A stretch of 64,000 bases of DNA, taken from Pseudoduganella guangdongensis (GTDB taxonomy: Bacteria > Pseudomonadota > Gammaproteobacteria > Burkholderiales > Burkholderiaceae_D). The stretch spans positions 62,001 through 126,000 of the forward strand of contig NZ_WWCJ01000010.1 of NCBI RefSeq assembly GCF_009857475.1. The letters run 5' to 3'. The position numbers and the translations under genes are program-made. Below the pieces are notes generated by a model that made no database searches, was not told where the DNA came from, and saw only the letters and a list, made by a program, of their open reading frames with translations. Positions 9,430 to 17,470 of the stretch are shown here, piece after piece (position 1 is the first letter of the stretch; each line of letters begins with the position of its first letter).

Positions 9430-11127
9430 ATGACGCAAATCCCTCGTTCCGGCGGCCAGATCCTGGTCGATGCGCTGAAAGTCCACGGCACCGATACCGC
9501 CTTTGGCGTACCCGGCGAAAGCTACCTGGACGTACTGGACGCCCTGCACGAATCGGGCATCCGCTTCATCATCAACCGCCAGGAAGGCGGCGCTGCCTTC
9601 ATGGCCGACGCTTACGGCAAGATGACCGGCAAGCCGGGTATTTGCTTCGTGACGCGCGGCCCGGGCGCCACCAACGCCTCGATCGGCGTGCACACCGCCT
9701 TCCAGGACTCGACCCCGATGATCCTGTTCATCGGCCAGGTCGGCAGCGATTTCATGGACCGCGAAGCCTTCCAGGAAGTCGATTACCGCCGCATGTTCGG
9801 CCAGATGGCCAAGTGGGTGGCCCAGATCGACCGCGCCGACCGCATCCCGGAATACATTGCCCGCGCCTACCAGGTCGCCACCAGCGGCCGCCCGGGCCCG
9901 GTGGTGCTGGCCCTGCCGGAAGACATGCTGACCACCAAAGCCAGCGTGGCCGACACGCGCGCCTACGTGCCGACGCAAGGTTCGCCATCCGCGCCGCAAA
10001 TCGCGCAGCTGCGCCAGATGCTGTCCGCAGCCAAGCGCCCGCTGGTGCTGCTGGGCGGCGGCGGCTGGAACGCGCAGGCCACGGCCGACATCCAGCGCTG
10101 GGCCGAAGCCAACCACCTGCCGGTCGGCTGCGCCTTCCGCTTCCAGGACCTGCTGGACAACGCGCACCCGAACTACGTGGGCGACGTCGGCATCGGCATC
10201 AACCCGAAACTGGCCGCGCGCGTGAAAGACGCCGACGTGCTGGTCGCCATCGGCCCGCGCCTGGGTGAGATGACCACCAGCGGCTACTCCATCATCGCCT
10301 CGCCGGTGCCGCAACAGCGCCTGGTGCACATCCACGCCAGCCCGGAAGAACTGGGCAGCGTCTACCAGGGCGAGCTGATGATCGCCTCCGGCATGCCGCA
10401 GGCTGCGGCGATGCTGGCCGCCATGGAACCGGTCGATGCCAGCGCCTGGCGCGACAGCGTGGCGCAAGCGCGCGCCGAATACACCGCCTGGCAGAAGGAG
10501 CCGACCGTCTTCGCCGACAACGGCGCCCCGCTCAACCTGTGGCAAGTGGTGCAGCAGTTGAAGGCCCAGTGCCCGGCTGACACCATCATCACCAACGGCG
10601 CCGGCAACTACGCCACCTGGGCGCACCGTTACTGGCCGTACGGCGGCATGCGCACGCAGCTGGCGCCGACCAGCGGCGCCATGGGCTACTCGGTACCGTC
10701 CGGCGTGGCCGCCAAGATCATTGACCCGGCGCGCACGGTGGTGACCTTTGCCGGCGACGGCGAATACCTGATGAACGGCCAGGAACTGGCCACCGCCGTG
10801 CAGTACAAGGCAGGCGTGGTCATCATCGTGTTCAACAACCAGATGTTCGGCACCATCCGCATGCACCAGGAGCGCGAGTACCCGGGCCGCGTGTCCGGCA
10901 CCACGCTGCACAACCCGGACTTCGCCGCTGTCGCGCGCGCCTTTGGCGGCCATGGCGAAACCGTCTCGGCCACCGAGGAATTCGGCCCGGCCCTGCAGCG
11001 CGCGCTGGCCTTCACCCGCGAGCAATCGCTGCCGGCCATCATCGAGCTGCGCTACGACGGCAACCTGATCACCCCGGGCGCCACGCTGGAAACCCTGCGC
11101 CAGCAAGCCATCGCCGCCGGCAAATAA
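9430..11127 (+). CDS. Thiamine pyrophosphate-dependent enzyme, acetolactate synthase-like
   Basis: The 565-residue protein has the three-domain fold of TPP-dependent decarboxylases and synthases. The N-terminal pyrimidine-binding domain carries the catalytic glutamate Glu52 in INRQEGG. A central domain covers about 195-330. The C-terminal pyrophosphate domain has GDGEYLMNGQ running to FNN, the GDG-x(25-30)-NN motif, near 440-470. It resembles acetolactate synthase large subunits and benzoylformate decarboxylase-type proteins. No small regulatory subunit is adjacent, so a true biosynthetic IlvB role is unlikely. The reaction is undetermined. It is monocistronic and ends in a strong terminator. 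Confidence 0.85.
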   Translation: MTQIPRSGGQILVDALKVHGTDTAFGVPGESYLDVLDALHESGIRFIINRQEGGAAFMADAYGKMTGKPGICFVTRGPGATNASIGVHTAFQDSTPMILFIGQVGSDFMDREAFQEVDYRRMFGQMAKWVAQIDRADRIPEYIARAYQVATSGRPGPVVLALPEDMLTTKASVADTRAYVPTQGSPSAPQIAQLRQMLSAAKRPLVLLGGGGWNAQATADIQRWAEANHLPVGCAFRFQDLLDNAHPNYVGDVGIGINPKLAARVKDADVLVAIGPRLGEMTTSGYSIIASPVPQQRLVHIHASPEELGSVYQGELMIASGMPQAAAMLAAMEPVDASAWRDSVAQARAEYTAWQKEPTVFADNGAPLNLWQVVQQLKAQCPADTIITNGAGNYATWAHRYWPYGGMRTQLAPTSGAMGYSVPSGVAAKIIDPARTVVTFAGDGEYLMNGQELATAVQYKAGVVIIVFNNQMFGTIRMHQEREYPGRVSGTTLHNPDFAAVARAFGGHGETVSATEEFGPALQRALAFTREQSLPAIIELRYDGNLITPGATLETLRQQAIAAGK

Positions 11128-11154
11128 GCCCCGGCACAGCGCCCACCCGGCACC

Positions 11155-11196
11155 AGGGCTGGCCCCGCCTCCGCGCGGCCAGCCCTTTGCTTTTTC
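11155..11196 (+). terminator. Rho-independent terminator of the TPP-enzyme gene
   Basis: A perfect 10-base stem AGGGCTGGCC/GGCCAGCCCT (11155-11164 and 11177-11186) is followed by TTGCTTTTT. It lies 28 bases after the stop codon. Confidence 0.85.
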
Positions 11197-11260
11197 CGCT
11201 ACCGCGCAACACCATTCGGCAGTAAGTTCGCTACATCGCCCTCCCGTACGAAGGCGTAAG

Positions 11261-11479
11261 ATGAACGAAGCAATGCAATGGTTGCTAATCGAAGGCATCG
11301 CCGCGCTATTTGGCGCGGGCGGACTCTACCTCCTTGTCGGCTTGCTGTTGTTTGCATCGATGCATACTCGCGGCGTGAAAGCGGACTGGACGCCACCACG
11401 GCGGATGAAACTGATGGCTGCGATACTTTCAAGCTCGATCCTGGCTATAGGGTATTTTGCAAGGGGAGGAGTTATATGA
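11261..11479 (+). CDS. Small membrane protein of unknown function
   Basis: The 72-residue product has two hydrophobic segments, about 6-31 and 50-66, joined by a basic loop (HTRGVKADWTPPRR), consistent with a two-helix inner-membrane protein. GAAGG sits a few bases before the ATG. Its stop overlaps the start of the next small gene by ATGA. I do not recognise the family. The stretch is less GC-rich than its neighbours. Confidence 0.6.
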   Translation: MNEAMQWLLIEGIAALFGAGGLYLLVGLLLFASMHTRGVKADWTPPRRMKLMAAILSSSILAIGYFARGGVI

Positions 11480-11652
11480 AAAACGCACAAAGCGGAGATT
11501 CACCACCTGGCCCATCCAATGACTTGCTTCCGCAATTCTGGCACCCGACTCTTTCCTTACCGCATTTCTTTCCGGCATTGGGGGGGGCCATCATCGGCGC
11601 CATAGTCACCAAATGGGATGAAAAACAACATCCTGGCAGCTACAACCTATAA
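11476..11652 (+). CDS. Very small protein with one hydrophobic segment
   Basis: A 58-residue open frame starts at an ATG overlapping the stop of the preceding small gene. It is preceded by an excellent ribosome binding site, AGGGGAGGAG. A hydrophobic, glycine-rich stretch (about 30-46) could form a single membrane helix, followed by a charged tail. Strong translation signals and ATGA coupling make it a credible gene. No family is recognised. Confidence 0.5.
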   Translation: MKNAQSGDSPPGPSNDLLPQFWHPTLSLPHFFPALGGAIIGAIVTKWDEKQHPGSYNL

Positions 11653-11657
11653 CATTA

Positions 11658-12113
11658 CTAGCGCCTTGGCACGGGACAGGCTTTGCAGGCGCGCGGTTTG
11701 CGGCTGAAGTCGCGTACCTTGGCCAGCACCATGGGCTGTGACTGGTCCTCGCAATAGGCGCCATCCAGGGTCAGCGTATTGCCGTCCGGCGAAAACTTGC
11801 CGCTCAGGGTGCGCTCCTCCTCGCCTTCCTGCACGGTGAAGTACATCATCTTGCCGCGCGGGTCGACATTGACATCGGTGGCCACCAGCGGCCAGCTCAG
11901 GCCGCCCGCCGTGTACTCGTAAATCACGGTATCGACTTCGGTGAAGCGCTGCAGCGTTATGCGCTGGCCGCCATACTCGCCGCTGCCTTCATGGACGCAC
12001 AGGTCGGAATACACCACCACGCCATGGCGCGGCACACCGGCCGGCTTGGTGGCGGCGACGGCGCTGGGCACGGTGGCGGCGAGGATGAGCAGGAGCGGGG
12101 CGATTGTTCTCAT
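11658..12113 (-). CDS. Small secreted protein of unknown function
   Basis: The 151-residue product starts with a signal peptide (residues 1-20, ending Ala-Val-Ala) and continues as a beta-rich domain. Cysteines occur near residues 39 and 123, and a CKAC pair lies near the C-terminus. I choose the start at 12113 because the upstream in-frame extension runs through the porin terminator. I do not recognise a named family. Export to the periplasm is inferred from the signal peptide only. Confidence 0.7.
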   Translation of the reverse strand: MRTIAPLLLILAATVPSAVAATKPAGVPRHGVVVYSDLCVHEGSGEYGGQRITLQRFTEVDTVIYEYTAGGLSWPLVATDVNVDPRGKMMYFTVQEGEEERTLSGKFSPDGNTLTLDGAYCEDQSQPMVLAKVRDFSRKPRACKACPVPRR

Positions 12114-12124
12114 AGGTACATTGT

Positions 12125-12151
12125 AAAAAAAAACGGCTGCCAAGGCAGCCG
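12125..12151 (-). terminator. Rho-independent terminator of the porin gene
   Basis: A perfect stem CGGCTGCC/GGCAGCCG with a two-base loop lies 23 bases past the porin stop. On the minus strand it is followed by nine T residues. Confidence 0.9.
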
Positions 12152-12174
12152 TTTTAACCAGGAACTGGTGCAGA

Positions 12175-13254
12175 TCAGAAGGTGTGGCGGATACCGACGT
12201 TGTAAGCGGCGTCGCCGGAGCCCGATTCAGCGTTGTTACCAACGGTGAAGGAAGCGCCGTTCTTGTTCTTGATCTTGCCGTACGAGGTGTACAGGGTGGT
12301 GCGCTTGGATACCGAGTGCAGGTAGCCGATTGCGTACTGGTCCGCATCGTGGTTCGGCGCGGTCTTGTCATCCACCGACGACCAGGAAACCACCACCGAG
12401 CCCACTGGCGACACAGGCACGGTCGCGCCCAGCAGCAGGTTCTTGCTGTCGGTCGACGGCAGTACGCGCGCGGTGCTGTAAGCGGTGTCGCTGCCGGACG
12501 GGTAAGCGACGCTGTTGCGGCCCTGGTTGGCGCCGTACATGAAGAAGGCCTTGGCGACCTTGAAGTCGTAGTTGACGGCCAGCAGGCTGTTGTGGCCGCT
12601 TTGGTTCTGGGTCACCACGTTGCCGCTGGCGGCGTCGTTGTTGCGGTAGTTGTACGCCAGGCGCGCGTTCAGCGGGCCGTTCTGGTAGGCGATCGAAGCG
12701 CCCAGCTGACGGCCGGTCGAGTTGCCTTTCTGTTCGCCGAAGCCGTAGAACAGTTCAGCCTGTACGCCGCTGAAGTCCGGGGACTTGTAGTACACGGAGT
12801 TGGAGTTGCGCACGTTGATGCCGTTGGCCGGGAACAGGTTCTTCGCCGAGCCGGACAGGCCGGCCTGGAACGGGTCGCCCACTTGCACGAAGGCATTGTA
12901 CCAAGGGGTGTACTGGCGGCCCAGGGTCAGGGTACCGGCAGTCTTGGAGGACAGGCCGACGAAGGCCTGGCGGTTGAACAGGGTGTTGTTGGCGTCCAGT
13001 TCACCGGTGTCGCCCTTGATACCGGTTTCCAGCTGGAACACAGCGGACAGGCCGCCGCCCAGGTCTTCGGTACCCTTGAAGCCGATACGGGAAGCATTGG
13101 CCACGCCGGCGGAAACTTTGCTGACATTACCGTTCTTGCCGCCACGCTCGCCAACGAAGCCAGCATCCATGATGCCGTAGATGGTGACGTTGGATTGGGC
13201 GTAGGCGGAGCCGGTGGCTGCCAGGATCGCGAGGGAAATCAAGGTCTTCTTCAT
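12175..13254 (-). CDS. General porin (Gram-negative beta-barrel, betaproteobacterial type)
   Basis: The 359-residue protein has a signal peptide (residues 1-19, ending Ala-Tyr-Ala) and starts its barrel with SNVTIYGIMDAGF, the hallmark of betaproteobacterial trimeric porins. The constriction-loop region PWYNAFVQVGDPF and the C-terminal phenylalanine (GIRHTF) needed for BAM-dependent assembly are present. It should form a 16-strand outer-membrane channel for small solutes. The terminator and long upstream region suggest a strongly expressed single gene. Confidence 0.95.
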   Translation of the reverse strand: MKKTLISLAILAATGSAYAQSNVTIYGIMDAGFVGERGGKNGNVSKVSAGVANASRIGFKGTEDLGGGLSAVFQLETGIKGDTGELDANNTLFNRQAFVGLSSKTAGTLTLGRQYTPWYNAFVQVGDPFQAGLSGSAKNLFPANGINVRNSNSVYYKSPDFSGVQAELFYGFGEQKGNSTGRQLGASIAYQNGPLNARLAYNYRNNDAASGNVVTQNQSGHNSLLAVNYDFKVAKAFFMYGANQGRNSVAYPSGSDTAYSTARVLPSTDSKNLLLGATVPVSPVGSVVVSWSSVDDKTAPNHDADQYAIGYLHSVSKRTTLYTSYGKIKNKNGASFTVGNNAESGSGDAAYNVGIRHTF

Positions 13255-13611
13255 GATGTGCTTCTTCCTTTTCTTTGTTATCGATCACCAGTGCTCTACG
13301 GCATTGGTTGCAGGACATTCTATATGAAGTCAATATTTCCTGCTAAGCACGTAGTAATACGTATTGCAAGATGACGTCACATGCCATTTTGCGTTAAATA
13401 AAAATTCGCCGTCTTTTCTTTATTGCTGTCCAGGACATTGTCACCGCGCTTGCTGCTTTGAGCGATTAAACTAGTAACATAAAGAATGTGTCATGGACAA
13501 ACTCGGGCACCTCGCTTTCATAGTGAAACCGACTTAAGCTAAGCGCAACTTTGTGTCGAAATTCGGCGTTAGAATGCAGCTCGCTTATCAATCTTGAGGC
13601 CCTGTCGGCGA
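13255..13611. promoter_or_regulatory. Divergent intergenic region with palindromes, porin/MerR
   Basis: This AT-rich 357-base region separates the divergent porin and MerR-type genes and must hold both promoters. Two short perfect palindromes stand out: AATACGTATT at 13356-13365 and TGACGTCA at 13372-13379. They are 16 bases apart centre to centre and lie about 110 bases upstream of the porin start. No small ORF or terminator is seen. Promoter boxes are not clear enough to assign. Confidence 0.35.
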
Positions 13612-14562
13612 ATGAAAACGAGTGCGATGTCTGTAACAATTGCGTCCACCATCAGTGACGTGGAGCGGGATACCGGCCTGGCAAAGGAAACTTTGCGGGT
13701 TTGGGAGCGCCGTTACGACTTTCCCCGTCCTGAACGCGACACATTCGGGGAGCGAGTCTACCCAAGCGACCAGGTAATTAAATTGAGATTGATCAAGAGA
13801 TTGATTGATCTGGGGTATCGTCCCGGCAAAGTCATTGGCTATAGCGCGGACGAATTGCAGGCCCTGGCGCAAAAATCCAGCGCCGCCGGCAAAACCGAAG
13901 CGGCGCGCGGCCACCCCGAGCTGCACAGCTATCTGGACCTGTGCAAAAGCCACCAGATGGAGGCTTTCCGCCGCAAGCTGACCCAGGCCATGCTGGTGAT
14001 GGGCCTGAAGAGTTTCGTGATCGACCTGGTCGCCCCGCTCACCACCCAGGTCGGCGAGGCCTGGGCTTGCGGCCAGTTTGCCGTGTTCGAGGAACATCTG
14101 TTTGCCGAATCGGTACAGGTCGTGCTGCGCGGCGCCGTATTTTCGGTGCCGCAGGTCAACCACCAGCATGGCACGCCCCGTCCGCGCGTGCTGCTCACCA
14201 CCTTGCCCCAGGAGCGCCACGGCCTGGGCTTGCTCATGGCGGAGGCCGTCTTCGCGGCGGAAGGCGCGCACTGCATTCCGCTAGGCGTGCAGACCCCGCT
14301 GCCCGAGATCGTCGATGGCGCGCACGCCATGCACGCTGATATCGTGGCCCTGTCCTTCTCCACCACCATGAACCCGCGCCACGTCGGCGACAGCCTGCGC
14401 GAACTGCGCGCGCGCCTGCCCGAGCACGTGGAAATCTGGGTCGGCGGCAGCAATGCCGCGCTGCGCAAGCGGCCGCCCGGCTATGTCCAGGTATGCGAGC
14501 TGGCCGACATCACCCCGGCCGTGGCGCAATGGCGCCAGCGCCAGCGGCAATTCGCCAGCTAG
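13612..14562 (+). CDS. MerR-family regulator with cobalamin-binding domain (CarH/LitR type)
   Basis: The product is about 316 residues from the ATG at 13612; a TTG 18 bases upstream is an alternative. An N-terminal MerR winged helix (about 8-80, LRVWERRYDFPRPER) is followed by a four-helix bundle with the Wx9EH signature (Trp151, Glu161, His162). A B12-binding Rossmann domain carries ExHxxG with His203, the expected lower axial ligand. In CarH photoreceptors adenosylcobalamin holds a DNA-binding tetramer that light disrupts. The residue after the tryptophan, histidine in Thermus CarH (His132), is alanine here. Photosensing chemistry may therefore differ. The likely target is nearby or unlinked. 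Confidence 0.88.
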   Translation: MKTSAMSVTIASTISDVERDTGLAKETLRVWERRYDFPRPERDTFGERVYPSDQVIKLRLIKRLIDLGYRPGKVIGYSADELQALAQKSSAAGKTEAARGHPELHSYLDLCKSHQMEAFRRKLTQAMLVMGLKSFVIDLVAPLTTQVGEAWACGQFAVFEEHLFAESVQVVLRGAVFSVPQVNHQHGTPRPRVLLTTLPQERHGLGLLMAEAVFAAEGAHCIPLGVQTPLPEIVDGAHAMHADIVALSFSTTMNPRHVGDSLRELRARLPEHVEIWVGGSNAALRKRPPGYVQVCELADITPAVAQWRQRQRQFAS

Positions 14563-14612
14563 CCTCTGGTAGAATACGCGGTTCGATTGAAGGACCCTCT
14601 GCCAACCTGTCC

Positions 14613-15668
14613 ATGTTCAGCTTTTTCAAGAAGAAACCAGTTGCACCGGAAGCGGCGCCCGCCGCCGCGCCCATCGCTCCGGCCGCGTCCACGGCGCCGG
14701 CCGCCCCGGCTGCCGCCGAACCTGCCGCAGCGCTGGCTTTTGAAGTCGAGACCGCCGCCCGGCCGGAACCCAAGCAAAGCTGGATGAGCCGCCTGAAGGC
14801 CGGCTTGTCGAAGACTTCCGCCAACCTCTCCATCCTGTTCGTCGGCGCCAAGATCGACGACGAGCTGTATGACGAGCTGGAAGCCGCGCTGCTGATGTCC
14901 GACGCCGGCGTGGACGCCACCCAATACCTGCTGGACGCCCTCAAGCGCAAGGTCAAGGAAGACAAGCTGCTGGACGCCGCCGCCGTGAAGGAAGCGCTCA
15001 AGCAGCTGCTGATCGAACTGCTGGAGCCGCTGCAAAAGCCTTTCGAGCTGGGCCGCCACCAGCCGCTGGTGATGATGATTTCCGGCGTCAACGGCGCCGG
15101 CAAGACCACCACCATCGGCAAGCTGGCCAAGCATATGCAGGCGCACGGCCAGTCGGTGCTGCTGGCGGCCGGCGACACCTTCCGCGCCGCCGCCCGCGAG
15201 CAATTGATGGTGTGGGGCCAGCGCAACAACGTGACCGTGATTTCCCAGGAATCGGGCGACCCGGCCGCCGTGTCGTACGACGCCGTGCAGTCGGGCAAAG
15301 CGCGCGGCACCAATGTGGTGATGATCGATACCGCCGGCCGCCTGCCGACCCAGCTGCACCTGATGGAAGAGCTGAAGAAGGTCAAGCGCGTGATCGGCAA
15401 GGGCCTGGAAGGCGCCCCGCACGAAACCCTGCTGGTGATCGACGGCAACACCGGCCAGAATGCCCTGGCCCAGGTGAAAGCCTTTGACGACGCGCTGCAA
15501 CTGTCCGGCCTGATCATTACCAAGCTGGACGGCACGGCCAAGGGCGGCATCCTGGCCGCCATCGCGCGCGTGCGCCCGGTGCCGGTGTACTTCATCGGCA
15601 TCGGCGAGAAAATCGAAGACCTGCAGCCGTTCAACGCGGCTGAATTTGTTGAAGCCCTGCTCGCCTAA
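14613..15668 (+). CDS. ftsY: Signal recognition particle receptor FtsY
   Basis: FtsY is the membrane-associated SRP GTPase that docks ribosome-SRP complexes at the translocon. The 351-residue protein has a short Ala/Pro-rich acidic A region (about 10-60) and then the NG domain. G1 is GVNGAGKTT at 158-166; DTFRAAAREQL, DTAGR and TKLDGTAKGG follow. The start Met-Phe-Ser-Phe-Phe-Lys-Lys agrees with the amphipathic N-terminus of beta- and gammaproteobacterial FtsY. A TAGAAT box lies about 40 bases upstream. It heads the ftsY-ftsE-ftsX-rpoH cluster. Confidence 0.97.
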   Translation: MFSFFKKKPVAPEAAPAAAPIAPAASTAPAAPAAAEPAAALAFEVETAARPEPKQSWMSRLKAGLSKTSANLSILFVGAKIDDELYDELEAALLMSDAGVDATQYLLDALKRKVKEDKLLDAAAVKEALKQLLIELLEPLQKPFELGRHQPLVMMISGVNGAGKTTTIGKLAKHMQAHGQSVLLAAGDTFRAAAREQLMVWGQRNNVTVISQESGDPAAVSYDAVQSGKARGTNVVMIDTAGRLPTQLHLMEELKKVKRVIGKGLEGAPHETLLVIDGNTGQNALAQVKAFDDALQLSGLIITKLDGTAKGGILAAIARVRPVPVYFIGIGEKIEDLQPFNAAEFVEALLA

Positions 15669-15689
15669 CAAGATCGAATTCCGGCCTAC

Positions 15690-16349
15690 ATGATCGAATT
15701 CCAGCACGTCAGCAAACAATACTCCGCGGACGGCGTCGCCCTGCGCGACCTGTCCTTCACCATCGCCAAAGGCGAGCTGGTCTACCTGGCCGGCCCCTCC
15801 GGCGCCGGCAAATCAACCCTGCTGAAGATGATTGCCGCCATGGAGCGGCCGAGCTCGGGCAAGGTGCTGGTCAATGGCCAGGATATCGGCGCCCTGAAGC
15901 GCGCCGGCATCCCCTTCCTGCGCCGCAACCTGGGCCTGATCTTCCAGGAGCAACGCCTGCTGAACGACCGCAGCGTACTGGCCAATGTCATGATGCCGCT
16001 GCTGGTGACCGGTTCCGCGCGCGGCGCCGCCGAGCAGCGCGCCCGGGCCGCCCTCGACAAGGTCGGCTTGCTGGACCGCGCCGACGCCCAGCCGCTGGCC
16101 CTGTCCGGCGGCGAGCAGCAGCGCGTCTCCATCGCGCGCGCCATTGTCAACCGTCCGCAAATCATCCTGGCCGACGAGCCGACCGCCAACCTGGACCGCG
16201 CCAGCGCGAGCAAGGTGATCGACGCCCTGCACGCCTTCCATTCGGTGGGCGTGACGTGCCTGATCTCCTCGCACGATGAGCAAATCCTGGACGCGGCCGC
16301 GCGCGTGATCCACCTCGAACGCGGCGAATTGATGAAGGAGGCCGCATGA
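15690..16349 (+). CDS. ftsE: Cell division ATP-binding protein FtsE
   Basis: FtsE is the ATPase of the FtsEX complex, which couples the divisome to peptidoglycan hydrolase activation. The 219-residue protein has Walker A GPSGAGKST (35-43), the signature LSGGEQQRVSIARA and Walker B ILADEPT. It starts 21 bases after ftsY and its stop overlaps the ftsX ATG by four bases. Confidence 0.97.
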   Translation: MIEFQHVSKQYSADGVALRDLSFTIAKGELVYLAGPSGAGKSTLLKMIAAMERPSSGKVLVNGQDIGALKRAGIPFLRRNLGLIFQEQRLLNDRSVLANVMMPLLVTGSARGAAEQRARAALDKVGLLDRADAQPLALSGGEQQRVSIARAIVNRPQIILADEPTANLDRASASKVIDALHAFHSVGVTCLISSHDEQILDAAARVIHLERGELMKEAA

Positions 16350-17260
16350 GCACCTGGCTGCGCCACCATCTGTTCGCCCTCGGCGCCGCGCTGGTGCATG
16401 TGCGCCGCGCGCCGGGCTCATTCCTCTTTAATATCCTGGTGGTGGCGATCGCCCTGGCCCTGCCCTTCATGGGCGTGACCCTGCTCGACAATGTGCGCCC
16501 GATGTCGGAACAAATGGCGGTCGAGCCCGAGCTCAGCGTCTTCCTGAAAGCCGATGCCGCGCGCGAACAGGCCAGCGGCCTGGCCAGCCCGCTGCGCAGC
16601 ATCGCCCCGCAGGCCAAGATCATCTTCGTGCCGCGCGAAAAAGCGCTGGAACAGCTGAATGCCAAGAACGGCCTGTCCGACGTGCTGGCCACGCTGGGCG
16701 AAAATCCGCTGCCCGACAGCTATGTGATCAAGCTCAACGCCTTCCAGAACGCCAGCGAGGGTGGCCAGATCGACGCCATCGCCGACCAGATGCGGGCCCT
16801 GCCGGGTGTTGAGTCGGTGCAAGTCGATTCCGCCTGGGTCAAGCGCCTGGCCGCCCTGCTGGGCGTGCTGCGCCTGGCCCTGCTGCTGCTGGCCGCGACC
16901 CTGGGCACGGTGGTGGTGGCCGTGGTGTTCAACACCATCCGCCTGCAGGTGATGACCCAGCGCGAAGAGATCCTGGTGTCCAAACTGATTGGCGCCACCG
17001 ACAGCTTCATCCATCGTCCTTTCTACTACACCGGCGCCCTGCTGGGCCTGTGCGCCGGCGGCGTCGCCCTGGGCGCCGTGGCACTGGCGCTGCAGCCGCT
17101 CAACCGCGCCATTGCCGAATTTGCAAGGTTGTACGCCTCCGAATTCCAGCTGGTGCCGCTCGACCCGCTGGCCGTCGGCGGCCTGCTGGCCCTGTCCGCC
17201 AGCCTGGGCCTGATCGGCGCCCTGCTCTCCGTCCAGCGCCACCTCTCGCGCCTGAATTAA
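16346..17260 (+). CDS. ftsX: Cell division protein FtsX
   Basis: FtsX is the integral membrane partner of FtsE. The 304-residue protein has one N-terminal membrane segment (about 30-48) and a periplasmic domain of about 100 residues that recruits an amidase activator. Three further helices follow in the C-terminal FtsX/MacB-type domain, with LIGATDSFIHRPF between them. The ATGA overlap with ftsE shows translational coupling. Confidence 0.96.
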   Translation: MSTWLRHHLFALGAALVHVRRAPGSFLFNILVVAIALALPFMGVTLLDNVRPMSEQMAVEPELSVFLKADAAREQASGLASPLRSIAPQAKIIFVPREKALEQLNAKNGLSDVLATLGENPLPDSYVIKLNAFQNASEGGQIDAIADQMRALPGVESVQVDSAWVKRLAALLGVLRLALLLLAATLGTVVVAVVFNTIRLQVMTQREEILVSKLIGATDSFIHRPFYYTGALLGLCAGGVALGAVALALQPLNRAIAEFARLYASEFQLVPLDPLAVGGLLALSASLGLIGALLSVQRHLSRLN

Positions 17261-17264
17261 AAGA

Positions 17265-17282
17265 TTCGGGGTTAACCCCGAA
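17265..17282 (+). terminator. Possible weak terminator after ftsX
   Basis: A perfect seven-base stem TTCGGGG/CCCCGAA with loop TTAA lies a few bases after the ftsX stop. It is followed only by a short T-poor tail (CTTATTTG). It may attenuate read-through into rpoH rather than stop it. Confidence 0.4.
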
Positions 17283-17329
17283 CTTATTTGATCTGGCGCA
17301 AAACTATCGCTCCCATAGTTTTCCAGCGA

Positions 17330-17359
17330 TTGGCACTCTCCGATGGAGAGTGCTAATAT
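17330..17359 (+). promoter_or_regulatory. CIRCE element overlapping the rpoH promoter
   Basis: The sequence TTGGCACTC-N9-GAGTGCTAA (17330-17356) matches the HrcA-binding CIRCE consensus TTAGCACTC-N9-GAGTGCTAA at 17 of 18 arm positions. It overlaps a sigma-70 promoter with -35 TTGGCA (17330-17335) and an extended -10 TGCTAATAT (17351-17359) at 18-base spacing. HrcA bound here would block RNA polymerase directly. This places rpoH under HrcA control in addition to any protein-level control. Confidence 0.93.
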
Positions 17360-17470
17360 ATGTTCAGATTGTTTACAGAACAGCACGATTTTCAGGTTAA
17401 GAATCATTTAAGCTCAGTCGTGCATGCTGGTAACTCTGAAAAGAATTCCCTTCAAGCGAGGATAGATAAG

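Noticed and set aside
9382..11298. 638-residue open frame opposite the TPP-dependent enzyme
   Set aside because: Low-complexity shadow composition and no ribosome binding site; the plus-strand gene has intact TPP motifs.
17265..17282. Hairpin after ftsX as a strong terminator
   Set aside because: The stem is perfect but no proper T tract follows, so I list it only as a weak candidate.
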